5,643 nt of DNA, taken from positions 1-5,643 of the forward strand of contig JBAZRN010000040.1 in assembly GCA_041663325.1 (NCBI GenBank). The letters run 5' to 3'. The notes beneath the pieces were generated by a model that ran no database searches, was not told where the DNA came from, and saw only the letters and a list, made by a program, of their open reading frames with translations. The stretch is from CAJBLF01 sp041663325. Lineage in GTDB: Bacteria; Patescibacteriota; Gracilibacteria; Absconditabacterales; Absconditicoccaceae. A program made the translations under genes and the position numbers. The first letter of the stretch is position 1, and each line of letters begins with the position of its first letter. Shown here piece by piece: positions 1 to 5,234 of the stretch.

Positions 1-275
1 ATCGTGAGGTGCAACTGATCTCTCGGAATGACCTGTCTCGCCACTGCAATCGTATTGCCCGCGACGATATTGATCTTGCCGGATTGTGGTGTCAATTCAC
101 CAAGAATCATCTTGAAGATCGTCGTCCTCCCAGAGCCATTTTGGCCCATGATAGTAATCTTAGTATTTGCGCGAAGCGAAAAACTTGTCTCCTTGAGGAT
201 AGGATGTTTACCGTCGTTGTATGCGAATGACACCTCATCAAAACGCATAATTACTTGATTTTCATTGCTAGCCAT
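1..275 (-). CDS. ABC-F-type ATPase, N-terminal part (cut by window edge)
   Basis: Only the first 91 codons are present; the gene runs off the left edge. The visible part is the start of an ABC ATPase domain: an opening FDEVSFAY strand, a P-loop reading GQNGSGRTT at about residues 43-51, and a GKINIVAGNTIAVARQ segment that places the Q-loop glutamine near residue 80. The short segment between P-loop and Q-loop, with no membrane-domain gene nearby, suggests the soluble ABC-F class (translation factors with duplicated ATPase domains) rather than a transporter subunit. That is inference, because the second domain is not visible. The invariant P-loop lysine is read as arginine (AGG). The start is taken as ATG at 275; an in-frame ATG at 248 is the alternative. 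No Shine-Dalgarno is evident. All seven glycines use GGN and none uses UGA, unlike most neighbours. Confidence 0.8.
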   Translation of the reverse strand, partial: MASNENQVIMRFDEVSFAYNDGKHPILKETSFSLRANTKITIMGQNGSGRTTIFKMILGELTPQSGKINIVAGNTIAVARQVIPRDQLHLT

Positions 276-323
276 TTTTCAAACAAAAAAAAATTAATAA
301 AATTTCTGATTTGAATGTGCGTA

Positions 324-351
324 TGTATAGGGAAATGACGGGCGGATTCAA
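324..351 (-). promoter_or_regulatory. Candidate sigma70 promoter for the left-edge ABC ATPase
   Basis: Read on the minus strand: a -35-like TTGAAT (351-346), a 16-base spacer and a -10-like TATACA (329-324). Transcription would begin near 317 and leave a leader of about 40 bases before the ATG at 275. The upstream membrane-protein gene ends at 377, so this gene may have its own promoter. The match is moderate (4 of 6 in each box). Confidence 0.35.
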
Positions 352-376
352 GTCGGGGTTGGGATTGGTTGGATTA

Positions 377-1042
377 TTATTTTGCTAATCTCTTGCTAAT
401 CTTCGGTCTCAAAATAAATATAACCATAACAAGATTAATTGCGAGAATATATATCGGATATGATGTTTCTTGGTAAGTGAAATTCGTTATTGCTAATAAA
501 GTAAATAATCCTGCTAAGACATCTAGGATATAAAATACCCATGTTTCTGTCTCGGGAAATTTATATGTTTTGATCAATGCAGGAAGGTAACCTACAAAAT
601 CAGCCAGTATAGAAGCCAATAATCACATTACCGGATTGCTTGTTAGTTTCCAAACTAAGATGCCGATTCCTGCGATTACTAGACAGATGATATCCGTCTT
701 CGCCCATCAGCCCATGCCATATTTGATACAAAGAATGAAGATGAGAATACTTTGTAAGACAGAAACTCATGCGAGGAAAATTGCTACGGTATTGTGCTGA
801 GCGAGTAATGATGCAAATGAGAGAAAAGTAATACTGAGTACGACAAACCTTGTTGTCCTATGCGGTTTAGATTCTCATTTTAGGATAGAGAGTGTGTAAA
901 ATATCGGAGAAAAAAGAGCAAACATCGTGCTACATATGATCAAGATAGTTTTGATCCCAAGCTGCAAATAGAGCGATATTCCAATTGCAATAATAATTGC
1001 TACTACAAAAATGGATGTGAGTATCTTTAATTTCTTGTTCAT
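377..1042 (-). CDS. Polytopic membrane protein of unknown function (221 aa, four UGA=Gly codons)
   Basis: With UGA read as glycine this is one frame from ATG at 1042 to TAA at 379-377. With the standard code it breaks at four UGAs (residues 56, 92, 112 and 140). The protein is almost entirely hydrophobic. I see about eight membrane segments, roughly at residues 7-27, 31-53, 66-82, 85-106, 116-130, 135-155, 165-182 and 192-210, with a basic end KISKRLAK. A loop GGWAKTD precedes a segment with LADFVGYLPALIKTYKFP and E-T-E-T-W. The pattern of Asp plus Pro inside a membrane helix, followed by K-x-x-x-P and acidic residues, recalls small PQ-loop-like or uncharacterised bacterial membrane families, but I do not recognise the family securely and assign no function. 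A TTG codon at 1066 could extend it by eight residues; ATG 1042 is preferred. It is divergent from the Bro-N gene and lies about 100 bases upstream of the left-edge ABC ATPase on the same strand. Confidence 0.8.
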
Positions 1043-1149
1043 CTTTTTGTCAGGGTATATAAACAACTACCTATAATTTCTTTCTCTAAAAAAACAAGAT
1101 GGAAGTAGTCCAAACTTGTGTGTTATTTCGTTTCTCTTGTCTCTCTTTT

Positions 1150-1235
1150 TTCTCGCGGGCGAAATCGGCTGGCCACTGCTTGTCCCGTACCAGCGGAGGA
1201 GTACTATGGGGTGAAGGGTGTATATGAGCTACTAG
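1150..1235. other. GC-richer segment between divergent genes, possible structured RNA or micro-ORF
   Basis: The gap between the divergent genes (1043-1314) holds a stretch clearly richer in G+C than its surroundings. GCTGG at 1168-1172 pairs with CCAGC at 1190-1194, and the stem can be prolonged past a G-G mismatch by TC/GA (1165-1166 with 1196-1197). A textbook Shine-Dalgarno GGAGGA at 1195-1200 sits five bases before an ATG at 1206. That opens a nine-codon frame with one UGA (MGGRVYMSY, stop TAG 1233-1235). None of the other genes here has such a strong ribosome site. A longer standard-code frame crosses the region (1118-1318), but it resembles no family I know. It could be a leader peptide, a fragment of a transferred element or a small RNA; nothing is established. 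Confidence 0.25.
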
Positions 1236-1240
1236 TGATT

Positions 1241-1262
1241 TTGTCAAAAATCGGTTTGACAA
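1241..1262. repeat. Perfect inverted repeat over the -35 box (operator candidate 1)
   Basis: TTGTCAAA (1241-1248) and its exact reverse complement TTTGACAA (1255-1262) are separated by six bases. The right arm contains the TTGACA -35 hexamer at 1256-1261, so a protein bound here would compete with RNA polymerase. The spacer length matches that of the second inverted repeat downstream. Confidence 0.55.
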
Positions 1263-1283
1263 TTGGTGGGGGATTTGTACAAT
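1256..1283 (+). promoter_or_regulatory. Strong sigma70-type promoter for the Bro-N/DinD-like gene
   Basis: A consensus -35 TTGACA (1256-1261) is followed after 16 bases by TACAAT (1278-1283), five of six matches to the -10 consensus. Transcription would start near 1290, only about 25 bases before the ATG at 1315. It is the best promoter match in the window and is bracketed by two inverted repeats, suggesting a strong promoter normally held under repression. Confidence 0.65.
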
Positions 1284-1305
1284 TACTATATCTTTATATA
1301 GTAAT
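1282..1305. repeat. Perfect 9-bp inverted repeat at the transcription start (operator candidate 2)
   Basis: ATTACTATA (1282-1290) and TATAGTAAT (1297-1305) are exact reverse complements around six bases. The repeat begins at the last bases of the -10 box and ends nine bases before the start codon. It could be an operator over the transcription start or, if transcribed, a weak hairpin close to the ribosome site. Its centre is 42 bp, about four helical turns, from that of the repeat at 1241-1262. Confidence 0.55.
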
Positions 1306-1314
1306 CATTCGAAA

Positions 1315-2160
1315 ATGACACAAGAAACAGCTATCGCTATTTTTGAGGAGAAGAAAGTGAGGAAAATATGGGACTCACTAAGAGAGAAACGATTTTTCTC
1401 TGTGATCGATGTGGTCTGAGTTTTATCAGAAAGTATAGATCCGAGGACGTATTGGAAAGTCTTAAAAAGTAGATTAAAAGCTGAATGAAGTGAGGTGGTT
1501 ACAAAATGTAACCAACTGAAAATGATGTCGTCAGATGGCAAATATTACATGACTGATTGTGGCGATACAGAAACTTTGCTTCGTATTATTCAATCTATTC
1601 CTTCTTCTAAAGCAGAGCCATTCAAACAATGGTTAGCTAAAGTATGATATGAAAGGATACAAGAAATAGAAAACCCAGAACTTGTCCAAGAGAGAATGAA
1701 ATTGATTTACGAACAAAAATGATATCCCAAAGAACGGATAGAAAGAAGACTTAGAGGAATTGCTATTAGACAGGAGTTAACCGATGAATGGCAATCGAGG
1801 TGAGTATCTTCTCAGATTGATTATGCGATACTGACTAATGAAATCACCAAAGCTACTTTTGGTATGACCGTCAGTGAATATATGCAATACAAATGATTAG
1901 ATAGAAAGAGTAATCATAATCTCAGAGATAATATGACTGATTTTGAAGTGGTACTTACTATGCTCGGAGAGACAACTATGACAAATCTTCATAGAAAAAG
2001 AGATAGTAAAGAATTTCCTGAATTACAAAAAGATGCTCATGACGGTGGCAATGTAGCTGGCAATACAAGAAAAAATATCGAGCAACAATTATGAGAATCT
2101 GTTGTCTCAGATAATAACTTTCTCCATCTTACGGGCAAAAAGTCAATTAAGAAGAAATAA
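1315..2160 (+). CDS. Bro-N / DinD-like protein (phage antirepressor family), seven UGA=Gly codons
   Basis: A 281-residue protein from ATG 1315 to TAA 2158-2160, continuous only with UGA as glycine (residues 35, 58, 111, 136, 163, 194 and 260; 7 of about 16 glycines). The N-terminal hundred residues fit a Bro-N domain: IWDSLREKRFFSVIDVVGVL, then YWKVLKSRLKAEG, KMMSSDGKYYMTDCGD and the helix PFKQWLAKVGYERIQE. The second half matches DinD-like and Bro-N proteins of bacteria and mobile elements: RRLRGIAIRQELTDEW, YAILTNEITKATFGM, EYMQYKGL, NLRDNMTDFEVVLTMLGE and DGGNVAGNTRKNIE. Bro-N proteins bind DNA in phages and large DNA viruses; E. coli DinD (about 274 aa) is an SOS-induced inhibitor of RecA activities. 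Which role applies here cannot be read from sequence. It is the only mobile-element-type gene seen. The promoter with paired palindromes suggests autoregulation or damage control, though neither palindrome is a recognisable LexA box. Confidence 0.88.
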
Positions 2161-2162
2161 TA

Positions 2163-2218
2163 CTTTGGCTTACCAAAGCCAATATCGGAAATTCCGAAAT
2201 TAACTCTAGTAAGCTAGA
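2163..2218 (+). repeat. Three consecutive hairpins after the Bro-N gene
   Basis: Immediately after the stop codon TTGGCTT (2165-2171) pairs with AAGCCAA (2176-2182). An alternative is CTTTGG with CCAAAG (2163-2178). Next comes the near-perfect palindrome TCGGAA-A-TTCCGA (2185-2197), then TCTAG with CTAGA around TAAG (2205-2218). No run of T follows, so this is not a classical intrinsic terminator. It could still end or protect the transcript. Confidence 0.4.
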
Positions 2219-2322
2219 ACTACGCAAAAAGAAAGTAATTCCGGGATTTCCAGAAAAAGTCTCTTTCCCATATTATTTCAAAATCGTTTTTCGGCTCATT
2301 TGCGGCTCACAATGTTTGTCTT

Positions 2323-2342
2323 TTCTGATAAAAATATCAGAA
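2323..2342. repeat. Perfect 8-bp inverted repeat with AAAA loop
   Basis: TTCTGATA (2323-2330) and TATCAGAA (2335-2342) are exact reverse complements around AAAA. T-rich sequence precedes it and an A/T-rich stretch follows, so it could act as a weak terminator or as a binding site. Confidence 0.45.
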
Positions 2343-2370
2343 TACGTGAAATAAAATCTTTATCGTTTTC

Positions 2371-2400
2371 TATATCCAAATATACCCAAATATATCCAAA
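2371..2400 (+). repeat. Three tandem 10-bp direct repeats
   Basis: TATATCCAAA, TATACCCAAA and TATATCCAAA follow one another without gaps (2371-2380, 2381-2390, 2391-2400), with one base difference in the middle copy. A 10-bp period puts every copy on the same face of the helix, as in iteron-like or cooperative protein-binding arrays. The next five bases (CAAAACAAG context) do not continue the unit. Confidence 0.6.
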
Positions 2401-2402
2401 AC

Positions 2403-2429
2403 AAGTTGTACGAAAATATCGTATAACTT
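2403..2429. repeat. Imperfect 10-bp inverted repeat next to the tandem units
   Basis: AAGTTGTACG (2403-2412) faces CGTATAACTT (2420-2429) around a seven-base loop. The single non-complementary position would be a G-U pair in RNA. It begins two bases after the tandem 10-bp units, so the two form one composite site. Confidence 0.45.
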
Positions 2430-2447
2430 AAATTGCTAAACTCTGAG

Positions 2448-2497
2448 AAGTTTAAGCCTCATAACTTAAAGGCATCGAATTCGATGCTGTTAAACTT
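2448..2497. repeat. Nested palindromes: 16-bp perfect core inside an 8-bp outer inverted repeat
   Basis: GCATCGAATTCGATGC (2472-2487) is a perfect 16-bp palindrome. It lies inside a second pair, AAGTTTAA (2448-2455) and TTAAACTT (2490-2497), that is also exactly complementary. In RNA the two would form a two-part stem. The core has no spacer, so DNA binding by a dimeric protein fits at least as well as a hairpin. Confidence 0.5.
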
Positions 2498-2686
2498 TGG
2501 ATTGTATGAAAATTTTTATTAGAAATTGAACCATTATTTTAACTATGGCGAATATGCCATAATAAAAGCATTTACTCATCCTGTTGTATCTTCGCCTACC
2601 ATTTCACCTTCATTTCTTTACTATGATTGTCATCCTTACCCTTATTATTTAAAATCTAAAATTTATCATTTATCATTGTTTTTAAA

Positions 2687-3316
2687 ATGCTTATCCGCTC
2701 AGCTGTATTTGTCAAAAGCGCATCCAAGCTCGCTGAATGTCCTGTATCTGATTTGCCAGAGTTTGCTATGATTGGGAGATCAAATGTCGGGAAATCGTCA
2801 CTGATCAATACCATCGCCAATAATAGTAAGCTTTCTAAGATTTCCGTCACGCCTGGGAAGACCAAACTGATAGGATATTTTTTGATGAATGAAGAATGGT
2901 ATCTTGTCGATTTGCCAGGCTATGGCTATGCGCAAACGGGGAAAAAAAATAGAGACCTCTGGATAAAGGTTACTCATGATTATTTCATTAGAAGGGAACA
3001 ATTGAAAAGAGTCTTTGTCCTCATTGATGGCAATATTCCTCCACAGGATATTGATCTCGATTTTATCTATAGTTTGGATCAGAAAAATATTCCTTTTGAT
3101 GTGGTAATGACGAAGATCGATAAGGCCACACAAAAGTCATTGAGTTTCCATACACGTCTACTCAAACAGAAAATTGCTACGGTTGTTATGCATATGCCGA
3201 AGATATTTACGGTGTCTAATGTCACGAAGAGAGGGAAAGAACAACTGCTTGATTATATTAATCGACTAATAACTAACAGTTGACAACTAACAACGAATGA
3301 TTTTGTTTGCTTATAG
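2687..3316 (+). CDS. engB: Ribosome-biogenesis GTPase EngB/YsxC/YihA
   Basis: A TrmE-Era-EngA-EngB-Septin-class GTPase needed in bacteria for assembly of the large ribosomal subunit. All nucleotide-binding motifs are visible: G1 GRSNVGKS at residues 30-37, the G2-region TPGKTK at 55-60, G3 DLPGYGYA at 75-82, G4 TKID at 142-145, and a G5-like VSN at 176-178. The conserved LIDGNIPPQDID block is present, with Asn where many relatives have Arg. ATG 2687 gives the normal EngB beginning; no Shine-Dalgarno is seen in the A/T-rich leader. All nine internal glycines use GGN. The first in-frame UGA is at 3281-3283, after residue 198, exactly where the domain ends. If UGA is always glycine here, translation continues 11 residues to TAG 3314-3316 (209 aa in all), through a low-complexity ACTAAC-type sequence. 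The tail has no family counterpart I know. The ABC-F gene follows 76 bases downstream on the same strand. Confidence 0.93.
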
Positions 3317-3334
3317 ACTATTGTGGATTATAAT
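3307..3334 (+). promoter_or_regulatory. Candidate promoter for the Uup-like ABC-F gene
   Basis: A perfect -10 hexamer TATAAT (3329-3334) lies 16 bases after a weak -35 TTGCTT (3307-3312), overlapping the end of engB. The -10 sits inside the palindrome GATTAT-A-ATAATC (3326-3338). The start codon is about 55 bases further on. Read-through from engB is equally possible. Confidence 0.35.
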
Positions 3335-3356
3335 AATCATAATATAACAAAGTCTT

Positions 3357-3391
3357 TAATTATTAATTTTTAATTATTCATTATTCATTAG
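3357..3391 (+). repeat. Low-complexity A/T leader repeat before the ABC-F gene
   Basis: The leader consists of TTAAT, TTATT and TTCATT units repeated back to back and has no Shine-Dalgarno. It resembles the ATTTATC repeats before engB (around 2660-2675). Both genes are therefore preceded by similar slippage-prone DNA. Confidence 0.4.
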
Positions 3392-3392
3392 T

Positions 3393-5174
3393 TTGCTTTA
3401 TCTCAAAGTCACTAATCTTGCCAAATCATATACGTCCAAAGTCCTTGTTGATCATGTAGATTTCACTATTTCCAGATGACAAAAAATCGCCTTAGTCGCC
3501 AAAAATGGCGCAGGGAAATCGACGTTGCTCAAAGTGCTTATGAAGGAAATAGACTTGAGTGATGGAGCAATTGAGCGGAGAGAGGGGATTCGTATTGGTT
3601 ATCTTTCTCAGGACCCTTGTTTGCCTAATCAACAAACCGTTCGTGAGTTTTTGTTTGATTTTGATGCTTTACAACATTGGGAACAAGAGATAGAGCTCAA
3701 TATTGCTATAAATAAGCTTCGTATCAAGCCGTATTTGGATCAGATTATTTGATCATTAAGTGGATGAGAAAAAAAGCGTGTCGCCTTGACCAAAGTGCTG
3801 ATGTGAGATCCTGAGATGTTGATCTTAGATGAACCGACCAATCATTTGGATCTGGATATGATAGAACGATTGGAATGGTATCTCAAAACTCAGCATACGA
3901 CCTTACTCATGGTGACACATGATAGATATTTTCTGGAGAGGATATGCACCCATATTTTTGAACTTCATAGAGGAAAGATTGTAGTGTTTCCTGGCAACTA
4001 TTCTTATTATCTTACACAAAAAGCTATCCGTGAAGAGAACGAAAAAATAGAAGTTCATAAACTTAAACAATTGTACAGGAAAGAACTTAGTCGAATAAAA
4101 AGAGCGCCAAGTGGAAGACAAACGAAATCTGATTCTAGATCGACGAGATTTGATGCTATCAATGACCGCTACGATACATTGAAAGATATTGTTTTCGACG
4201 AAACGGCAAAACTTACTTTGTCTATGGAAACTAGACAATTGGGAGGAAAGATTCTCAAACTCAAACATATCAAAAAAGCTTTCTGACAAAAAATACTTCT
4301 AACTGACTTCTCGCATGAATTCCGTCACAACGAGCGTATCGGTATCATCGGAAAAAATGGTGTCGGTAAGTCGACGTTTGTTCGTATGATTATTTGAGAA
4401 GAATCGGTTGATTCGTGAACTATACAAGCATGAGAGACTGTCGTGTTTGGGCATTATCAGCAAAAAGAAATTCATTTCCCTGAAGACAAAAGAGTGTCGG
4501 ATATTGTCCATGATCGTCATTTGCTTGAACAATTTCTTTTTCCGCCAAATCAGCAGCATGTGTTTGCAGAAAATTTAAGTGGCGGAGAGAAAAGGAGATT
4601 GCATATGCTGACTATTTTGCAAACGCGTCCCAACTTTTTGATTCTTGATGAGCCAACCAATGATTTGGATTTAGTTACCGTTGGGGTTTTGGAAGACTTT
4701 CTGATGAGCTATAAGGGTTGTCTGATTGTGATTTCACATGATAGATTTTTTATGGACAAAATCACCGATCACTTATTTATTTTTGAAGGTGATGGTGTGG
4801 TGAAGGATTTTTGGGGAACGTATAGTGATTACAAATTAATAGCTGAAAGCTGAAAAGGTGGAAAGTTGGAAAAATTGAAAAATTGATCGGGAATCGTTAA
4901 CAAACCCTCCGTCTCGCATTCGCTCGACACCTCCCTTGACAGGGCGGGTTCAAATGAAAATAAAACGTTATTATATATGGAAAAACGTGAATTGGATCAG
5001 TTGACTAAAAATATTCTTGCTTTAGAAAAAGAGAGAGATGAAATCAATCGTATTTTTGATCAAAAGGATGTCGCTTATGATGATATTAAAGAGTTGTCTC
5101 ATTCACTATGAATTATCCTTCGCCAGCTTGAACAGAAAGAGTATAGACGATTTGAATTGAGCGAGAGAGAGTAA
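3393..5174 (+). CDS. uup: Uup-like ABC-F ATPase, two ATPase domains plus C-terminal coiled coil (593 aa, eleven UGA=Gly codons)
   Basis: ABC-F proteins are soluble twin ATPases that act on ribosomes or on branched nucleic acid. Domain 1: P-loop AKNGAGKS at 36-43 (first glycine replaced by Ala), signature LSGGE at 122-126, Walker B LDEPTNHLD around D146-E147, and switch THD with H176. A charged linker (about 200-290) matches the inter-domain arm. Domain 2: P-loop GKNGVGKS at 320-327, LSGGE at 395-399, Walker B LDEPTNDLD around D419-E420, and SHD with H449. HLD in the first domain and DLD in the second is the Uup pattern. Residues 529-593 (MEKRELDQLTKNI, then heptad-like Glu/Leu sequence) match the Uup C-terminal coiled coil. 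UGA glycines are residues 29, 120, 125, 138, 298, 335, 342, 347, 487, 498 and 573; several are family-invariant. No ATG precedes the P-loop in frame, so TTG 3393 (MLYLKVTNLAKSY) is the likely start. Residues 483-528 are encoded by repeat DNA. TAA at 5172-5174 is followed by a terminator. Confidence 0.92.
4841..4886 (+). repeat. Short-unit repeat inside the ABC-F gene
   Basis: Near-tandem units AGCTGAA, AGCTGAAAA, GGTGGAAAG, TTGGAAAAA, TTGAAAAA form a low-complexity tract typical of intergenic slippage repeats. Here it is translated as a Gly/Lys/Leu-rich linker (SGKGGKLEKLKNG) and contains two UGA codons (4851-4853 and 4884-4886). In a standard-code organism it would end the protein at the first of these. 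Confidence 0.5.
4902..4950. repeat. REP-like palindromic element inserted in frame in the ABC-F gene
   Basis: A compact GC-rich element in A/T-rich coding DNA. AACCC (4903-4907) pairs with GGGTT (4946-4950). Inside are a hairpin GTC...GAC (4911-4913 with 4926-4928, with an inner GC/GC pair) and CCCT-TGAC-AGGG (4933-4944). The arrangement CCCTCCGTC...GACACCTCCCT...AGGG looks like the dispersed CCCTCC/GACACCTCCC intergenic palindromes I know from many bacterial genomes. It encodes residues 504-519, with no counterpart in Uup proteins. Confidence 0.5.
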
Positions 5175-5188
5175 ATATTCATATATAC

Positions 5189-5216
5189 AAAAAACTCTGC
5201 TTAAGCAGAGTTTTTT
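5189..5216. terminator. Bidirectional intrinsic terminator between convergent genes
   Basis: AAAAAACTCTGC (5189-5200) is the exact reverse complement of GCAGAGTTTTTT (5205-5216) around a TTAA loop. The stem core CTCTGC/GCAGAG is followed by a T run on both strands, so it can end the ABC-F transcript (+) and the cold-shock transcript (-). It lies 14 bases after one stop codon and 18 bases from the other. Confidence 0.9.
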
Positions 5217-5234
5217 GGTACAATTGTGATGAAA

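Larger units (their letters stand above)
2161..2686. other. Repeat-rich intergenic region with no convincing gene
   Basis: These 526 bases between the Bro-N gene and engB hold no recognisable coding sequence in either code. They contain a series of small hairpins just after the Bro-N stop, a direct repeat CGGCTCA at 2292-2298 and 2303-2309, three tandem 10-bp units, several palindromes, and a duplicated ATAACTTAAA (2423-2432 and 2461-2470). A hairpin of TATGGC (2544-2549) with GCCATA (2556-2561) follows. The part nearest engB is low-complexity, with two ATTTATC units in a row around 2660-2675. I find no convincing engB promoter and no tRNA. A structured RNA, a remnant of an integrated element or a regulatory region would all fit. 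Confidence 0.6.

Noticed and set aside
9..258. Two plus-strand ORFs over the left-edge ABC gene
   Set aside because: Antisense shadows of a clear ABC ATPase domain on the minus strand.
377..1066. Two small separate membrane proteins (377-619 and 875-1066)
   Set aside because: Same frame, joined by UGA codons only; the 619 start is a TTG inside a membrane segment.
1118..1318. 66-residue plus-strand ORF before the Bro-N gene
   Set aside because: GTG start without support, no family resemblance, runs through the promoter and operator region and overlaps the Bro-N start.
2163..2182. Classical intrinsic terminator of the Bro-N gene
   Set aside because: A hairpin is present but no T run follows it, so it is listed only as a repeat.
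2371..2400. CRISPR array
   Set aside because: The units are 10 bp, contiguous and without spacers; no cas genes are present.
2526..2771. 81-residue plus-strand ORF overlapping the engB start
   Set aside because: TTG start, low-complexity composition, overlaps about 85 bases of engB in another frame.
2656..4559. Minus-strand ORFs at 2656-2865, 2798-3133, 3903-4289 and 4299-4559
   Set aside because: Antisense shadows of engB and the ABC-F gene, with no recognisable domains.
3525..4853. Three separate standard-code ORFs (3525-3752, 3816-4286, 4443-4853) suggesting a broken ABC-F pseudogene
   Set aside because: They are in one frame, separated only by TGA codons that fall on conserved glycines; with UGA=Gly they are one intact gene without frameshift.
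3477..5111. UGA as tryptophan (Mycoplasma-type code) or cysteine
   Set aside because: The UGA positions align with invariant glycines of the ABC signature and the cold-shock motif, where Trp or Cys would not fit.
4978..5174. A separate small coiled-coil gene from ATG 4978
   Set aside because: It matches the Uup C-terminal domain and is in frame with the ATPase domains through the recoded UGAs; no promoter or ribosome site precedes it.
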